Shown here piece by piece: positions 20,468 through 33,100 of a DNA stretch of 64,000 nucleotides. The notes beneath the pieces were generated by a model, which saw only the letters and a list, made by a program, of their open reading frames with translations, was not told where the DNA came from and ran no database searches. Origin of the DNA: Massospora cicadina (Eukaryota; Entomophthoromycota; Entomophthoromycetes; Entomophthorales; Entomophthoraceae). The position numbers were made by a program, and so were the translations under genes. The stretch's first letter is position 1. Every line of letters begins with the position of its first letter. The DNA is taken from assembly GCA_022478985.1 (NCBI GenBank), contig JAKSZP010008031.1, positions 62,001 to 126,000 of the forward strand, in the 5' to 3' direction.

Positions 20468-22812
20468 TTTTTTTAGTACTAGGTGATCCTAACCCAGGGG
20501 ATTTATCAAATTTTCATTAAATTACACCTGAACTTCTAAGAGCTTGAGGCGGTAAAGGATGGGTGGATGGATCAAGAAATGTATGGGTAATATGACAGAG
20601 CCTAGCATCAGATTGTATGGATCTGTTGGAAGTAGGCAATGTAACGGAGATTTTCAGTTAAATCTAGAAGTGCACCTGAAAATGAGTAAACATGTGAGGT
20701 AATGTCCACAGCTGAGAGTCTAAATTGTCACAGAGGTATGGGATATGGTTAGTCCATATTATTATTCCGAATTCCAGGATTCTAAGAAATTAGGGGGAAG
20801 TCAGGGATTAAGCAGTTAAACATAATGACCTGAACTGGATTCCTAATCCAGGGATCTACTCAGAGGAGTTCGTAAATTTGGTTTAAAGGGGGCGATGAGG
20901 GGGCATGTAAAGAGGCATTGAAGGTGGGTGTTGATCAGCTGGAGAATTGTAGGCTCTTGTTCTGGATGGTGTGACAAATGTGATCCCCTATCTTGCAAAA
21001 ATAGTGTAGAATTCTCCAAACTGTGTTTAACATTTTTCTGAAAGAATTGGGTGGTTGACGTCCCGCCAGAGCACCTTGAGATCGCATACAGTGTGAGGTA
21101 AAAGTTTGAGGGAGCAAGGACAAATTTGAAGTCTGTCAGGAGGTTTGAGGTGGGAGGTAACAATACTTCCTTTGTGGACTAGGGGTGCGTTGGTGGGGGC
21201 TGATGCTAGGGCCATTTCGTTTGTATAAGAGAAGCGTGGTAAATTAGTGCACCTACCCGCTTAAGGGCCAAAAGTGCCTGGTTCCAGTAAAAGCATAAGG
21301 ACTTTTTAGGTGGTGGCCCAGGTGGTTTGTTAGCCATTCTCTGACAGCCATCAGCGAGACTTGAGGGATTCACAGAGATGCCACTAATTAATGGCTTAGG
21401 AATGGATATCACTATGGCATTGTTTCACGTCATAGAAGATGATAGGATTGAGGAATTCAAAGAGTATCAAGGTGTACTAAGTTCAGATGTTTAGAAACTA
21501 TGAACTTTTGTTGCAGGGTCTGGATATCATTGTCAGAACGGTGGGTGGTTTGATCCCCATATCCAGCAACGGAGTATCACGTTCAGACCTGTGTAGAACC
21601 TGTCCATAAGGGGCAGACATATGAGAGGAATCAGACCTTTAAAAGCAGAAACACGTTTGTCATCAGGGCCCATCCATGTAAATTAATTTTCTACGCAGTT
21701 CAGCCATTCTATGCAGGAATTCTTTTCGTCTAGTATAAAATCCATGTTGTCCTAGATTACGACCCCTTGGTGTGTAGTGAGGACACCTAGGTTATGAAAG
21801 GTGTCACAGGTAGGCTCTAGGCCAAAATGGGAGGAAAAGAGGGGGTACTAACTTGTACTATAGTGGTTTATGAGGTGTTGAATTTTGCGTTGGATGCCTT
21901 AGAATAATGATTAAGGGAGTCAAAGGATAGATAAAAAACTTTTTTACATCTGACTGCTACCATGTGTCGTCAATGAATGCTATGGCATAGGTGGGAGGTT
22001 TGTCAGGTACTTGGATACCCACAAGTTGTTTGTAGTGTAGGGCCAGAAGGGGATTCAGGGTTATATCGAATAGTATTAGGCTCAATGGGTCTCCTTGACG
22101 GAGACCTTTTTTGACCATAATCTCCACCATAAAGCTCATTGGGGCCAGTACTTTGGCGTTCAGCCGGTCATAGAGCGCTAAAATACATCTCTTAGCCTGT
22201 GGTGGGATGTGGAGGCGGGTTGAGGAGGCGTAAAGGTATTTCAAATATACACAATTGCATGATTTTTCAGATTGAGGAGCATCAAAAAACCATGGGTTTG
22301 GGGCAAGTTAGCTGACAGAGTCGCGATATTACCATTATAATTGTTCCACAGAGATTTCAGTTGGGATAGTCTGTGCTGAGCGAGGTTGAGGCGGGCGCCA
22401 CCCACTTAATCATGCAGTTTTCTAGAAATTTTGTAAAAAGGATAAGGTCAGTGTAAAATAATGATATTAGTTCTCATTTTAGAGGTCCTCTTGGCCCGCT
22501 TTCTTATAATGAGCGTCATCATTGAGCCTCTTGAGGTGGTCAATACTCCCCTTCCGCCATATGGGCTAAGAAAAGGGGCTGATGGGACTTTTTAACTATT
22601 ACAGGATCTTAAAGGTGCACTTTGAATGGGATACCATCTGGACTATGAGCCTTAAGGCATATGGCGTTAAGAATTTCCATTTTTTCTGTTGTGTGAGAAG
22701 TTCAAAGAGCTCCCCATCTTCTGATATATTTACTGGCGGTACTTAAGTCCATCCAATGAAATCGTGAACATTTATTGGGTTTAACCAGGAAGGCTGGAAT
22801 AAGGTATTTATT
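20468..22812 (-). mobile_element. LINE F, 3' part: reverse transcriptase and 3' end
   Basis: Minus-strand non-LTR retrotransposon of the type with an apurinic endonuclease. RT pieces run from a PDGIPF-like motif near 22640 to KKGLRQGDPLS near 22100 and AFIDD near 21972, where the catalytic FADD has become FIDD. The 3' terminus is CACCTAGTACTAAAAAAA, next to the 16-bp TSD at 20452-20467 (TTATGAGTTAACCATC). The partner TSD lies at 62638-62653, so the rest of this LINE is on the far side of gypsy C. Solo LTR B interrupts it at 22813. Confidence 0.75.
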
Positions 22813-23873
22813 TGTCACAAAATCGACCTTAGGCTCTGCTAGTGTGCCAGGCAATCAGTATGAAGACTGGTAGCCCTTTGCTATTTTGCCTTCATTGGCG
22901 TATAAACCCTATAAGTCCTGCGTCCCACCTACCAACTAACCACCAACAGCTTCGCCTTTAGCCCCAGGCATCCTTGGCGTGTGCCCCGGCAAGTCCTTCC
23001 CCATTCCTGGGCGGCTCAGGCACTTCCGCGCTGCCCCACCCTCATGACCCTTCACCAACCCATCTGGGCATGCCCCAGAAAGTCCATCCCCCTTCTTGGG
23101 TGGCTATAGCACCTCCCACGCTGCACCTCGCTAGGGTTGGCGGCTTGTCAGCTCATCCGCTGGTAGCCAGCTGGCCAGGTTCCCACTGGTTCCTCATAGA
23201 GAGGAGGTATGGGAGCTGGTAGCCCCAGACACTCCAGGCGTGATCACCCATGCCTCTTGGGGATCTCCTATCCCACCTTTCCCACTCTAGTTGCACAAAG
23301 CTACTTCAAACAAACAGGAAAGATGGCAAGCGGGAGATGTTTATTAGGAGGGAATGAACAACTATTTATACTACTTTCAGGAATACTGCGCCCAAGTACT
23401 CTTTGGCCAATCAGCTACTGGAAAACCCTTTGGCCTCTTGATGCCACAACTCTCATCAGATCGGAAACTCTATTCATTCATAATCACAGTAATTCCCTCC
23501 AGATCTTCTTACTGATCACCAAATATAAATTAGGTCAATCCATACTCAGCATAAGTCGCTGGTTGATTGTATATAAATTCATAAATAAATTGGACTTCAA
23601 GCATCCTTGGCATGAGTCACTGGTGCTCCAAATTAGATGACAGAACCATTTCGGATGATTCATAATAGATTCATCAGCTTTCCGCTGGAAACTCCCACAA
23701 CGATCTCTGGATGGCATTTTGGCAGCAAACGCAGCTTCCGTCAAACCTAAACTCAATTAAATATATAACATTAAATAGTATTGAACTAGGCGATTAGCTG
23801 GCAATTACGCCCAAGTAACTGAAACCCTAATTCAGATACTATTGGAAGGATTCATCTGGTTAAAATCCCAACA
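22813..23873 (-). mobile_element. Solo LTR B (~1.06 kb) inside LINE F
   Basis: Same LTR family as 9893-10889. On the minus strand it starts TGTTGGGATTTTAACC and ends GTGACA. The flanks TTATT and ATATT match at four of five bases and may be a mutated TSD. It is moderately GC-rich in its left half. No internal element sequence remains. Confidence 0.7.
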
Positions 23874-24310
23874 ATATTATCAATGAATAATCATTGGTGA
23901 TTTCCTCCTTGTCCATAGTTAATTTGTTCCCCAACTTTAGGGGGCAATAACTGTGCTTTTGATTGGTCTTTTTGTTTTTGGTAAAAAAGCAGGTCAGACT
24001 TTCCATTGGGTGTAGTAACATGAGGATTTGAAATTTGCCGCCTATTCTTAATGGTTAGTAAATTTGAATTAGTAAGCCTCTTGGGCGGCTTCCCACGCTA
24101 CCAACCATTAGAAGAGGGTGTAGGTTGATAATTTCTTTCCAGAAGCCTACTTCTGGCTTTGGCTCATCATACCTTGGCGCAAGCTTTAGTCATCTGGTAT
24201 TTGCGCAGTCATAGGAAAATTTCAGGATATCTGACTTTGGCTCATCTAATTTATCTTGAGAAAGTGTGCAAATGGGGTGAAGTCATGGATACTGGTTTAC
24301 TGAAAGCTGT
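23874..24310 (-). mobile_element. LINE F, segment between endonuclease and RT
   Basis: About 440 bp between solo LTR B and the 5' LTR of gypsy C. By position it should be the endonuclease-RT linker of LINE F, and it brings the LINE to about 5.9 kb. Reading frames are too broken to confirm this. An open plus-strand frame (24159-24371) resembles nothing I know. Confidence 0.45.
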
Positions 24311-24864
24311 TGTCAGGATTCCTACACAAATTAAAAATTCATGTGTATATGATAAAGGGAATAGAACCTGATCCAATATAGTTTAAACTATTGTTGGGAT
24401 AATCCCTTACTAAATTTAAGGCCTCCTGATACTGGGGTTCAACCCTGACTTGTGTTACGAATATTAATTGATTAAAGCCTCCTGATGTTGAGGTTTAAAC
24501 CAAATTATATGGCAATTGAATACTATTCAACAGACATGACCAGAATGCCACAGTATCACCAAATAGTAATGTTATTTGATCTTGGCTTAGAAACATTTTA
24601 GATTTACTAAAATAAAATTCCTGATCTTATATATAATCATGTTTCTAAGCAAATAAACTAAATTATCTTTTTGCCATTACTGATTTGGCTTATCTCTATT
24701 AAATCAGTGACAAAAAACACTTTTAGGATTTACCACTCAAGGAACTTTACACTGAGTGAAGACTTTTGGTCAAGAAAAATAAAACGTATAATCCAAAACC
24801 AGTAACTTCAGGTCTACAGGACTCAAAAATAAAAGGTGCGTGGTTTAACAACCCCATCCTGACA
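24311..24864 (+). mobile_element. Gypsy C, 5' LTR
   Basis: Begins TGTCAGGATTCCTACAC and ends near CATCCTGACA. It aligns along its length with 58970-59515: both contain GACCAGAATGCCACAG, AAAAACACTTTTAGG and CACTCAAGGAA. The preceding GCTGT and the GCTTT after the 3' LTR are a probable TSD with one change. The pair brackets 35 kb because of later insertions. Confidence 0.8.
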
Positions 24865-24868
24865 AAAA

Positions 24869-24881
24869 TGGTGCTCCCTGC
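24869..24881 (+). other. Primer-binding site of gypsy C
   Basis: TGGTGCTCCCTGC lies four bases after the 5' LTR, identical to that of gypsy A and close to TGGTGCTCACTAC of gypsy D. Confidence 0.65.
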
Positions 24882-25069
24882 CAGTACTACCCCAAGTTCA
24901 TGGCAAAAATATTAATACAATGAACAATAATGTTTTGACTTTGGGTACCTCCTTGGATCATGACGCCGCCCATCTCATTGACTGGGTGATCAATATGCAT
25001 GTAGAAATGACAGAGACATGCAAATTCTATTTTCCATATCTTTGGGGTGACCCTCCCTGCTCCTTCCAT

Positions 25070-25587
25070 GGATCAATATCTATTGCAACTATCAGACCTC
25101 GCTGAAGCCTTCACCTCCTCTTTTTGGGACCCTTTGTCCCTGGAGGTTGAGCAAATAGAAGACTAGCTCTTTCTGTACCATCCCCTAACATGAGTTTTGT
25201 CAAAAGTTCCTCACTTAATAGAGAACAGATTGGGGCTTAGCGTTCAGAATGCTATTTGCATCAATAAGTAGATCGCCTTTCACCATCTACTACAAGTAGC
25301 TGGGTTCCATAATCAGGAACTACTTCTCCCTTTGAAGTTATTGAAGAAATTGTTTTAGAAACTCCTCCAGTTGTATCAATCTGCCCCTCTCTTTGGTGAT
25401 GAAAGCCAAAACGCCATATTGGAAAATTGGCAGATTATCAATGAGATGCAAGTGGTGTTACCTGTATAGATGAGGAGAATTTTGTTTTTTATAAAAAATG
25501 AAACTCAATAATCAATTCAGTTAACTAGAGGTTGTCATTCATAATCAGGTCAGAGATTGTACCCACAAGTTACAAACCAAAGGTGAT
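25070..25587 (+). pseudogene. Gypsy C gag, N-terminal part
   Basis: An ATG at 25070 opens MDQYLLQLSDLAEAF and continues FWDPLSLEVEQIED before a stop; further pieces follow in other frames. It lies just after the primer-binding site, as gag should. LINE G interrupts it: the 11-bp TSD AACTTTATGAC occupies 25588-25598 and 30874-30884. Confidence 0.55.
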
Positions 25588-25696
25588 AACTTTATGACCT
25601 CCAAATTTTCTTTCTCGTTGCAAACACTTTTGCAACCTATTCATTTCAAGACTGAATCTAGTTTGATAATCTCACAGAGGAGATTAGTCTGCGCCC

Positions 25697-26762
25697 ATGT
25701 CAGGGAGCAGTTGGGCAAGCAAGGTAAGAGGAGCAGGTGGAAGGCCCGCGGCCTCCAACATTCGAAAACGCCCCAGAGAATCCGGCGAAATAGACAAAAA
25801 TCCCAAAAAACTGGCGGTCACAATTTCCCTGGAGATACTCGTGTGGCAAGCACAATGCAACCAGTACATCAACACGCCACACTCCCAGCCACTTTCATTG
25901 GTGGAATTTGGAGTCCGTGTGTATCTGGACATCCAAAAACGGCCTTATGGGAAAAATTTTGTGAAGATGTACACAAAATTTTCCCAACCGCGGTGTATGT
26001 TGCACCTCACTCCATGTCACGCAGTTGGCTGGACCTAGGTTTTGAAAGCAAAATAGAAGCAGACAAGGCTGCAGTGGTGCGCATAGTGGTCGACCTCCCC
26101 GAAGGGCAACAGGTCATCAAAACCAAACGCACCAGATGGACAAAATCAAACCAAATTTTCCTCACGTTTGACTTTTTGCCTACTACAGTAAAATGTGACA
26201 TTTTGGAACAACACCTGAAAGATGGTCTCGCCATATATGGCGAAATACAATCTTTCAAAATGCAACGCTTCACGCTGATGCCACACCTGTGCACTGGCAA
26301 AGCCATCGCAGTTCTGACCCCAACTGAGGAGATCATGAAGGACCTAACCCAGATCCCGCTCTCCACTTTTATTGATATTGCAGGGCATACCACCCACCCA
26401 TTCTGGGTAACTGTGGACAGCGCGCCCCCCATTTGCACCCACTGTGACGCGTTCACCATAAGGCGCATGCATGCCCCATCAAGGAGGGCGTCACATTCCA
26501 AGAGCACCCCTCAGCAGCCATGGCCAGCAGAGAGGCGCACTACGAACCAACCGCAAGCACCAAGGAGGCTTTCCTGTGGGGAGAACAAGGCTGCTACCTA
26601 TTGGTAAAGCCCATCTCCCCGCAGGAGTGGAAGAAGGCCAAGCAGGCCCATAGGGCCGCAGCCAAGGAAGCGGCCAAGGCCACCACCGCCATCCCACACT
26701 CACAACGCCAGGAGGACATGGAGACCTTCACAGTGGAAGCAACTCAGGAATCCATCATCTAA
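25697..26762 (+). pseudogene. LINE G ORF1 (RNA-binding protein), frameshifted
   Basis: A likely start is MSGSSWASK at 25697, with a basic Arg/Lys-rich N-terminus, then a shift into a frame with a long conserved-looking middle (IWSPCVSG, FLTFDFLPTT, HPFWVTVDSAPP). CTHCDA with HHKAHACP in another frame makes a CCHC zinc knuckle near 26430-26475, broken by a frameshift. The C-terminus is Ala/Lys-rich. ORF1 proteins of LINEs bind the element RNA and chaperone reverse transcription. At least two shifts make it non-functional as read. Confidence 0.7.
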
Positions 26763-27045
26763 TCAGATTGGGAAGCCCATGCCGAGTGGGCCACTCAATC
26801 TGAGGATTCAATGGGAGATTAGATCCCACCCAATCGCTGCACCCAAGCTCCAGTCAAAACTGACTTGGGACCTATCCCAACTGAAAATTTTTTTTTGACC
26901 CGCTCAACAGTGCACCAAACTCATCTGCACCGCAAAAAATTCATCCAATGTCAGGAAAACAAAAAGCAAAGGCCAAAGCCAACGCGACTCTTTCTGCAAA
27001 AATCAACAAAAACCCCAATAGCGTTGCTGCTAACACCGCGCTGCT

Positions 27046-30000
27046 GTGAAAGCCCGTGGGGACCTTGAAGAGGCTGGTGGGCCTGGGGGCCCACCCCTCG
27101 CACCTAAGGTGCGATGGGGAAACCTTCACTCTAGGACGTTGAACATCGCCGTACTCAAGGCCTCCCTGTCATGGGCTAGGAAACTGAGTTTTTACAACAC
27201 AATTTACCCGTGGATATCCTGGCCATCCAGGAGTCCCACTGTCCATAAGGTTCCAAGGAAGCTTGGAAAACAATGCTCCTCCCATCCCTATCCTTTTGGT
27301 CAAAGCACTGTGGGGTGCTAATTCAGAAAATAATTTTTTCAAATTCACATCCTCAGAAACATTCCTAAATGGCCGAGTGCTCATCGTCACCTTCTCGTGG
27401 GCTGACGTTGTGCACGCAATTGTCAACATCTATGCCCCAAACAGTGCACATGAGCGTCAGGAATTTTTCTTGTCAGTCAAATCCCTCCCGCTACCCCCTG
27501 ATTCTTTCCTAGTTGGCAACATGAACTGTTGGCTAACCTCACCAACGGACCAGTGGCCTCCCTCACCCCACGCCCCACAGGGTCACATAGAACTATGCGT
27601 TCTAAAAGCCACCCTTGGGTTAATGGATGCGCTGCCATGACATGCCCCACTGCTCAAAAACATGACGTGTCCCCACATCCACAACAGTTAATTAAGGTCC
27701 ATGACCTGCATCAACCTTATTCTAACCCCGGTGAAATTCCAGCCCCACATCTCCCACTTCAAAACAACAAAAATGGAATTCTCTGACCACTGACAGGTCT
27801 CGATAACCTACCACTTACCCATCACAGTTGCAAAGGCCCCACATTGGTGCAAAATCCACCCCCCCTGAGCTCAAATTGCCAGGATTTTCCACGTGGGTGG
27901 AAGAGGCAACTTTGGCAAAATTGTTTGTTGCACAGTTTTGTGCGGACCCCATTTCCACATGGGCAACTTTCAAAGAGGACACCATCTGCCACTATCACCA
28001 TCTCTCCTCCAGGTGCTCACAGCCACATCGGCGGTTATCTCGCGCGCTCTGGCGGAATTGGCCCACTTGGAGTCCAACATTCCAGCCACAGGATACAGCC
28101 CTGCATGGGGCTGGAAGTGGGCGGAGGCAGCCGCCCACCTCAATGCACTCGAAAGGCAACACAAACATCAGGTTTGTGTCCAATACAGGGCCACACGCAT
28201 CAATAAAGGCGACAAGTGCACCGCATACTTCTTTAAAAAATTTTTTGCACCACGCCAGAGCATGGCCTGCACACAGGTGTGAAGATCGGATAATTCCTTT
28301 GTAGACACACTGGCTGAAGTGGCAATCGAAATGCAAAAATATTACTCTGAGTTATACCAAGCCAAACCAATTCAGCCAGCTGAAATGGCAGGATTTCTCA
28401 ACTGAGCTCATATCTGCACCATTTTCCAATACCCGGAAACAATGAATTTAATTAGTTCAAACAAATTATGGACAGCCATTCGCGGTGCGCCAAACCAAAA
28501 ATGGCCAGGCCCAGATGGCATTCCATATGAGTTCTACAAAAAATATTTCAAATATATATACCCATTGCTGCTAACCTCACTTAACCAAAGCCTGTTGGAA
28601 ACGCGCCTCCTACCAGGTGGACATGAGGCCTTTACTGCCACACTCTTCAAGAAAGGGGATAAGCTTGACTTAGCCAACTGGCGCCCCATTTCTCTAACAA
28701 ACACAGACACCAAAATTTTAACAAAAATCATGGCTAACCGTTTAGGGACTGTAGCATCTGCCACCATCTCCCCAGAACAATTCGGTTTCATCCCCAGAAG
28801 GTCAATTTGGGATAACGTGCACTCCGTGGCTAATGCATGTCAGTCCACAGCCTCTGGGGCACTGGTATTCTTGGACCAACAAAAGTCCTATGATAGAGTA
28901 AACTGGGAATACCTAAGGGCCTGCCTCCATCAATTCCGCCTACCCCCGCTTCATAAACTGGGTAATGCTGCTCACGGAATCTGCAACAATGGCAGTGCGT
29001 GGCCCAGGCTTCCTAACGGAAATAGTCTGCCCTCAAAGGGGCTTGCGACAAGGGGACCCCCTCAGCCCACTCTTATACAACTTCAGCCTTGACCCACTAC
29101 TGCGAAATGTGAATGCCCAACTCACTGGGGTCCATGTGCCAGGCCAAACCCCAGTCAAGATGATGGCATTTGCAGATGATTGCGTGGTGGGGGGTGTCTA
29201 GTAACTAAGATGCACGCGCGCTTGAAGCCCTCATCCAGGAATTTTCCCGGGTAAGCAACGCGGCACTGAATGCCTCCAAAACTGAAATCATTCTCCTTGG
29301 TCAGTTTCAGAACTGCTGGGCCCCAGAAATTAGTTCCCAACCCGGCCCATCTGCTCGCCCACGTCCACGCCTTACCAATCAACACACACCGCTCCACTGG
29401 TGCTCCCCTTCGTGCCACGTCCTACCATAGGACTGGTGCGCCATCTGGGCGTGTGGATGGAGGCAGGCGGATATGCGTCAGCAGTAATGGAGTGCCATAT
29501 ACTGGACAACATGAAGCGAATCGCCTCTCTCAGAGCCCACCCTACTACCCTCACTGGCAGGGTTGTTCTTGCCAACTCTATGCTCCTATCCAAAGTCTGG
29601 TTCGGAGCCCACGCCATCCCCTTCTCCCCAAGCTTCTTCAAATCACTGTATGCTTTGCTGCAAGGATGGCTTGGTCAGGCCGCCCTCCACCAGTACGGCT
29701 AGAGGTCATGTTTGGCCCTCATCATCAAGGTGGCATGGGCCTGCTTGACTTCAAAGCTCATGCTGCCAAGATCCTGGGCACCTGGATCGCGGCCAACACA
29801 GCTCCTACACTCCCATCCCAACACTGGTCTTGCGCAGCCTGCTCCAACTTCTCCCGAGCCTTGGGCCTCAACAATCCATCAAACCCCCACTCCCTGATGA
29901 AATACCTCGCATCACACACATTGGCCACAGGTCCTCACGGGACTAAAACCCACTACAAACAAATCCTACTCTCCATGCGAAGCGCAGAGTGGAAAATTTG

Positions 30001-30730
30001 TATTAGCAGACATACAACCCAAAGAGGCCGCCCCTCTCCTCAGTTCACACAAGAGGTACAGGGGCTACCCATCCATGATGGCGTGATCCCCATCCGACCC
30101 CAGGTCCTATACAGGGTGGACTACCTGGACATGATGGACATCCCTTATTCCACTGAGACCCAAAAGACTATCTGGAAATACGCACACCATCCCCTGTTGC
30201 AGCCTCAAGTCCGCTCCCATGTGTGGCGCTGCCTGAGGCGGGTGTATCGTACAGCTGAGCGCTCTAACGCTTTACACTCATACTGTATCGTGTGTGGCCA
30301 GTATGGAACGCTGTTCCACCGCCTGGAGAAGTGCCCCACCTCTAAAGCGATATGGCGCGAAGTTTAACGTCTGCTGGGCCAGGATCAAACGCATCCCTTC
30401 AGTCTGTCAAGAGATATGTTTGCTTTATCAATGGCCTCCCCCTTCCACCCTCCCTCTGTGCTCTGGTGGTTGCAATCGCCATGTGGACTATCCACACAAT
30501 TGTCTTGGATGCCATCGCTGGCTCCATCCTCACCCTCCCAGAAGCTGTCCACAGATTCCGGTCTCATTTGGTGGACCACTTTCAAGCGTGGATGTTTGGA
30601 TACCTCCCACCGCGTTGCCAACAGCTGGTCTCCTCCTAGTTCCCAGTCTGGTTCATCAAATCAGACCCCTTCCTCCACACGTGCTCAATAGTGACTACGG
30701 CCCCTTCACACGTTCCTCCCCCTCCCCATA
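27046..30730 (+). pseudogene. LINE G ORF2: endonuclease and reverse transcriptase, broken
   Basis: Domains in order. Endonuclease (27130-27830): LNIA-L start, DILAIQESHC, NIYAPN, a GDFN-like VGNMNC, and EFSDH. RT (28440-29200): WPGPDGIPYEFYK, LANWRPISLTNTD, EQFGFIPRRS, a FLDFEKAFDRV-like FLDQQKSYDRV, GLRQGDPLSPLLY, and the catalytic FADD at 29169-29180. A C-terminal CCHC finger, CIVCGQYGTLFHRLEKC, lies at 30284-30334. Several frameshifts and stops separate these, but all catalytic motifs except the endonuclease GD are present. Confidence 0.8.
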
Positions 30731-30803
30731 AGTGGCGTTCCCGCTGGCAACAAGAGATAGCATCGCTTCTCTGGGGTGCCTCCTGATACTAAGTTTGTCT
30801 TTC

Positions 30804-30873
30804 CTGAGTCATATACGGAAGTGTCCGTCCCATGGTCAGCCTTCCCCACGATAAATTTAAATTTAAAAATTTA
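30804..30873 (+). other. LINE G 3' tail
   Basis: GTCCCATGGTCAG followed by a pyrimidine-rich spacer and GATAAATTTAAA repeats. The match with SINE ends (CCCCTGGTCAG, CCTCAAATAAAT) makes it the likely recognition region for the LINE reverse transcriptase. Confidence 0.6.
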
Positions 30874-30884
30874 AACTTTATGAC

Positions 30885-33100
30885 TTTGTGGATGAACGCC
30901 TCCTTTTTATTTAGAAGAACTGATTTATGAAGTACGTGATTCACAGGATAATATACGTTCTTCAGGACCACCTGGAATGCCTGGTGAGCATGGAGACCCT
31001 GGTCATGATGGACAAGCTGGTATATGATGATCTCCTGGGCCTCCTGGGCCAGGGGACCCCCTGAACCTATTGCTGACTCAAGAATCCCAACGAATGCCTC
31101 CAGTCATTATTTTAGCAAGTTCAAAATTTTGATGACCAATTAGGATGCATCGCCTAAGGAGCACCCATCACTTGGGATGGAGTGCCTCTCTTTACCAAAA
31201 TTCCCTAAACGCTCATCATGAACGTCTGGGGAACTTGAAACTTTACCTGCTGTGGTATGTAGCTTAGATCAAAGAATGCTCTCCATAGAGCAATACCAAC
31301 ATTTAACTTTGAGATGTGACTACCAATTTAAAAACGAAATTTGGCATTTAAATTAGCTCGTAGCCATGAAATCTGCTCTTCATACCACCCATTATTGAGT
31401 AGATTTAATAATCAGAGGATATTAATAATCTACAAAGTAAAGTGGATTGTTAAAACTTTAGGGAGCTCAAACCCAAATTGAATTCCAATTTATAAATTCA
31501 GATTTTGATTCATAGTTCTGAATAATAACTTGCTTCAGCGCCCTTTGTTCAACTTGCACAGGTTCCTTGATGTATGTTGTCTGATTTGATAAATTGATAT
31601 AATGGGCAATAGTAGTATAATCACTATAATTCTAGTTGAGCTGATAGCCATAATAATGATTATGTCCAACGCCAATCTGGTGCTTGTCCTAATACTGCTT
31701 GTTTCTGAAATGTTAGGGACTTCTCCCCTATTCCGTCTGGCAGAACTTAACCCATGTAAGGTTCAGAGGTTCTTCTTATCAAAAGTATTCAAGGTGGGTT
31801 GACCTTGACAAATATACCACACCGAGATTTTTCTAGCCATTACAGGTTTTAAACTTGAATCAAACAAAACCTGCACTAGATTGAAAGCAGGAATTACCCT
31901 GCCAGGCTAACCATAATTGTTCTTCCTTCTCATATCGCTGAATCTGAAGAAATCAACAAAAATTTAGACAAAAGCCTTCTTTCCCTGATTTCTTTAAGCC
32001 AATAAAAAACAGCCTAAATTATAAACTATAAAAATATTCAATTAGATCTAATTTTATCTGCTTTACTATAAAAAGGTCAGTGTGAATTTATAATAAATTG
32101 GCGAACTTTCTTCAGTTAGAACCCCAAATTGGGAATAGAGGCTGCCCTAATAAATTAATCCTCCAGAGACATTTTAAATGAAGATCTTCCTCCTAAAATA
32201 TCCTCAGGTTCTCTTCCTTACTCGAAAGTGACCTCTTCTGAGCTGAAACGAGAACATATAACAACGTCTTTTTTCAAATCCCTTAAAATTTACCTTTATT
32301 TGGTAACAACCTGCTTAGGTTTTGGGACTCTTACTCATATATAAAAGATTTCATTTCAGGAAAGATTAACTTAAAAGTTGCTATTATAAAATGTGGCATA
32401 ACTTGCCAGAAACTCAAAAACCCTTAGTCAATTGGCAATTAAAATTGATCAACTCCTATAAATCAATTAAGTAAGAAAAATTAAATTGACGCCCTAATTG
32501 CTTGCTTATTATCATGGATCATCCCTTGACGAAACACTCATAAATTTGGAGGATCATAATCTGGAAGATTAATAAATATTTACTGGAATATTTCACTGAA
32601 CAATAGGTATTATATAAGTAATCAATAACTTCAACATTTACTAGCAGGATAGATCCTTTAGTTGATCCGCAGATTAAATGTAATTAATGAAGCGGGTAAT
32701 GTGGGAAAAAATCCCACCGTGGATGCTCTATATCCTCAAAAATATTCATAAGATACAATTTTCTTCTATAGGTGGAGTAGCGCTCATGTGTTAGTTCATG
32801 TCATTAAGCTTCCAATCTTCCCAAATGGCACGTTTAAACCCTCATTCCAAGAAAAGAATGTCCCAGGAGAAGGGAGCATATTCTCTTTTCTATATTGTTA
32901 TAAAAGTGCTAAGGAAGAAGCCACCATCTACCAACAGCTTAAACACCCAACAAACTGTATTAGTCACATGGATCAAGACATTATGGTCCCCCATCTAATG
33001 AATCTTTGTACTTGGAATGAAGACAAGACTGCTTTTTTGGAAATTTGGTTTGACCTAACCTTATACAGCTAAAAACAAACTTTTGAGGGAATAAGTCATA
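30885..33100 (+). pseudogene. Gypsy C gag, remainder
   Basis: Continues gag after LINE G. LEELIYEVRDSQDN leads into collagen-like triplets at 30965-31062 (GPPGMPGEHGDPGHDGQAG, two stops, then SPGPPGP). WDGVPLFTK follows near 31178. A capsid-like piece at 32788-33072 reads HVIKLPIFPNGTFKP and GSIFSFLYCYKSAKEE, parallel to gypsy A. Between these, 31.3-32.7 kb is AT-rich and too decayed to read. Confidence 0.6.

Larger units (their letters stand above)
25599..30873 (+). mobile_element. LINE G, near full-length non-LTR retrotransposon
   Basis: About 5.3 kb between copies of AACTTTATGAC, with ORF1 (RNA-binding, CCHC knuckle) and ORF2 (endonuclease, RT, C-terminal zinc finger). This order is typical of Tad/R1/I-type fungal LINEs; I cannot assign the clade firmly. 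It ends in GTCCCATGGTCAGCCTTCC, then CACGATAAATTTAAA repeats, a tail shared with SINEs S1 and S3. It is GC-richer and better preserved than its host gypsy C, so it is younger. Confidence 0.85.

Noticed and set aside
25684..26507. Minus-strand open frames opposite LINE G ORF1
   Set aside because: ORF1 on the plus strand has the zinc knuckle and fits the LINE order; the opposite frames are shadows.
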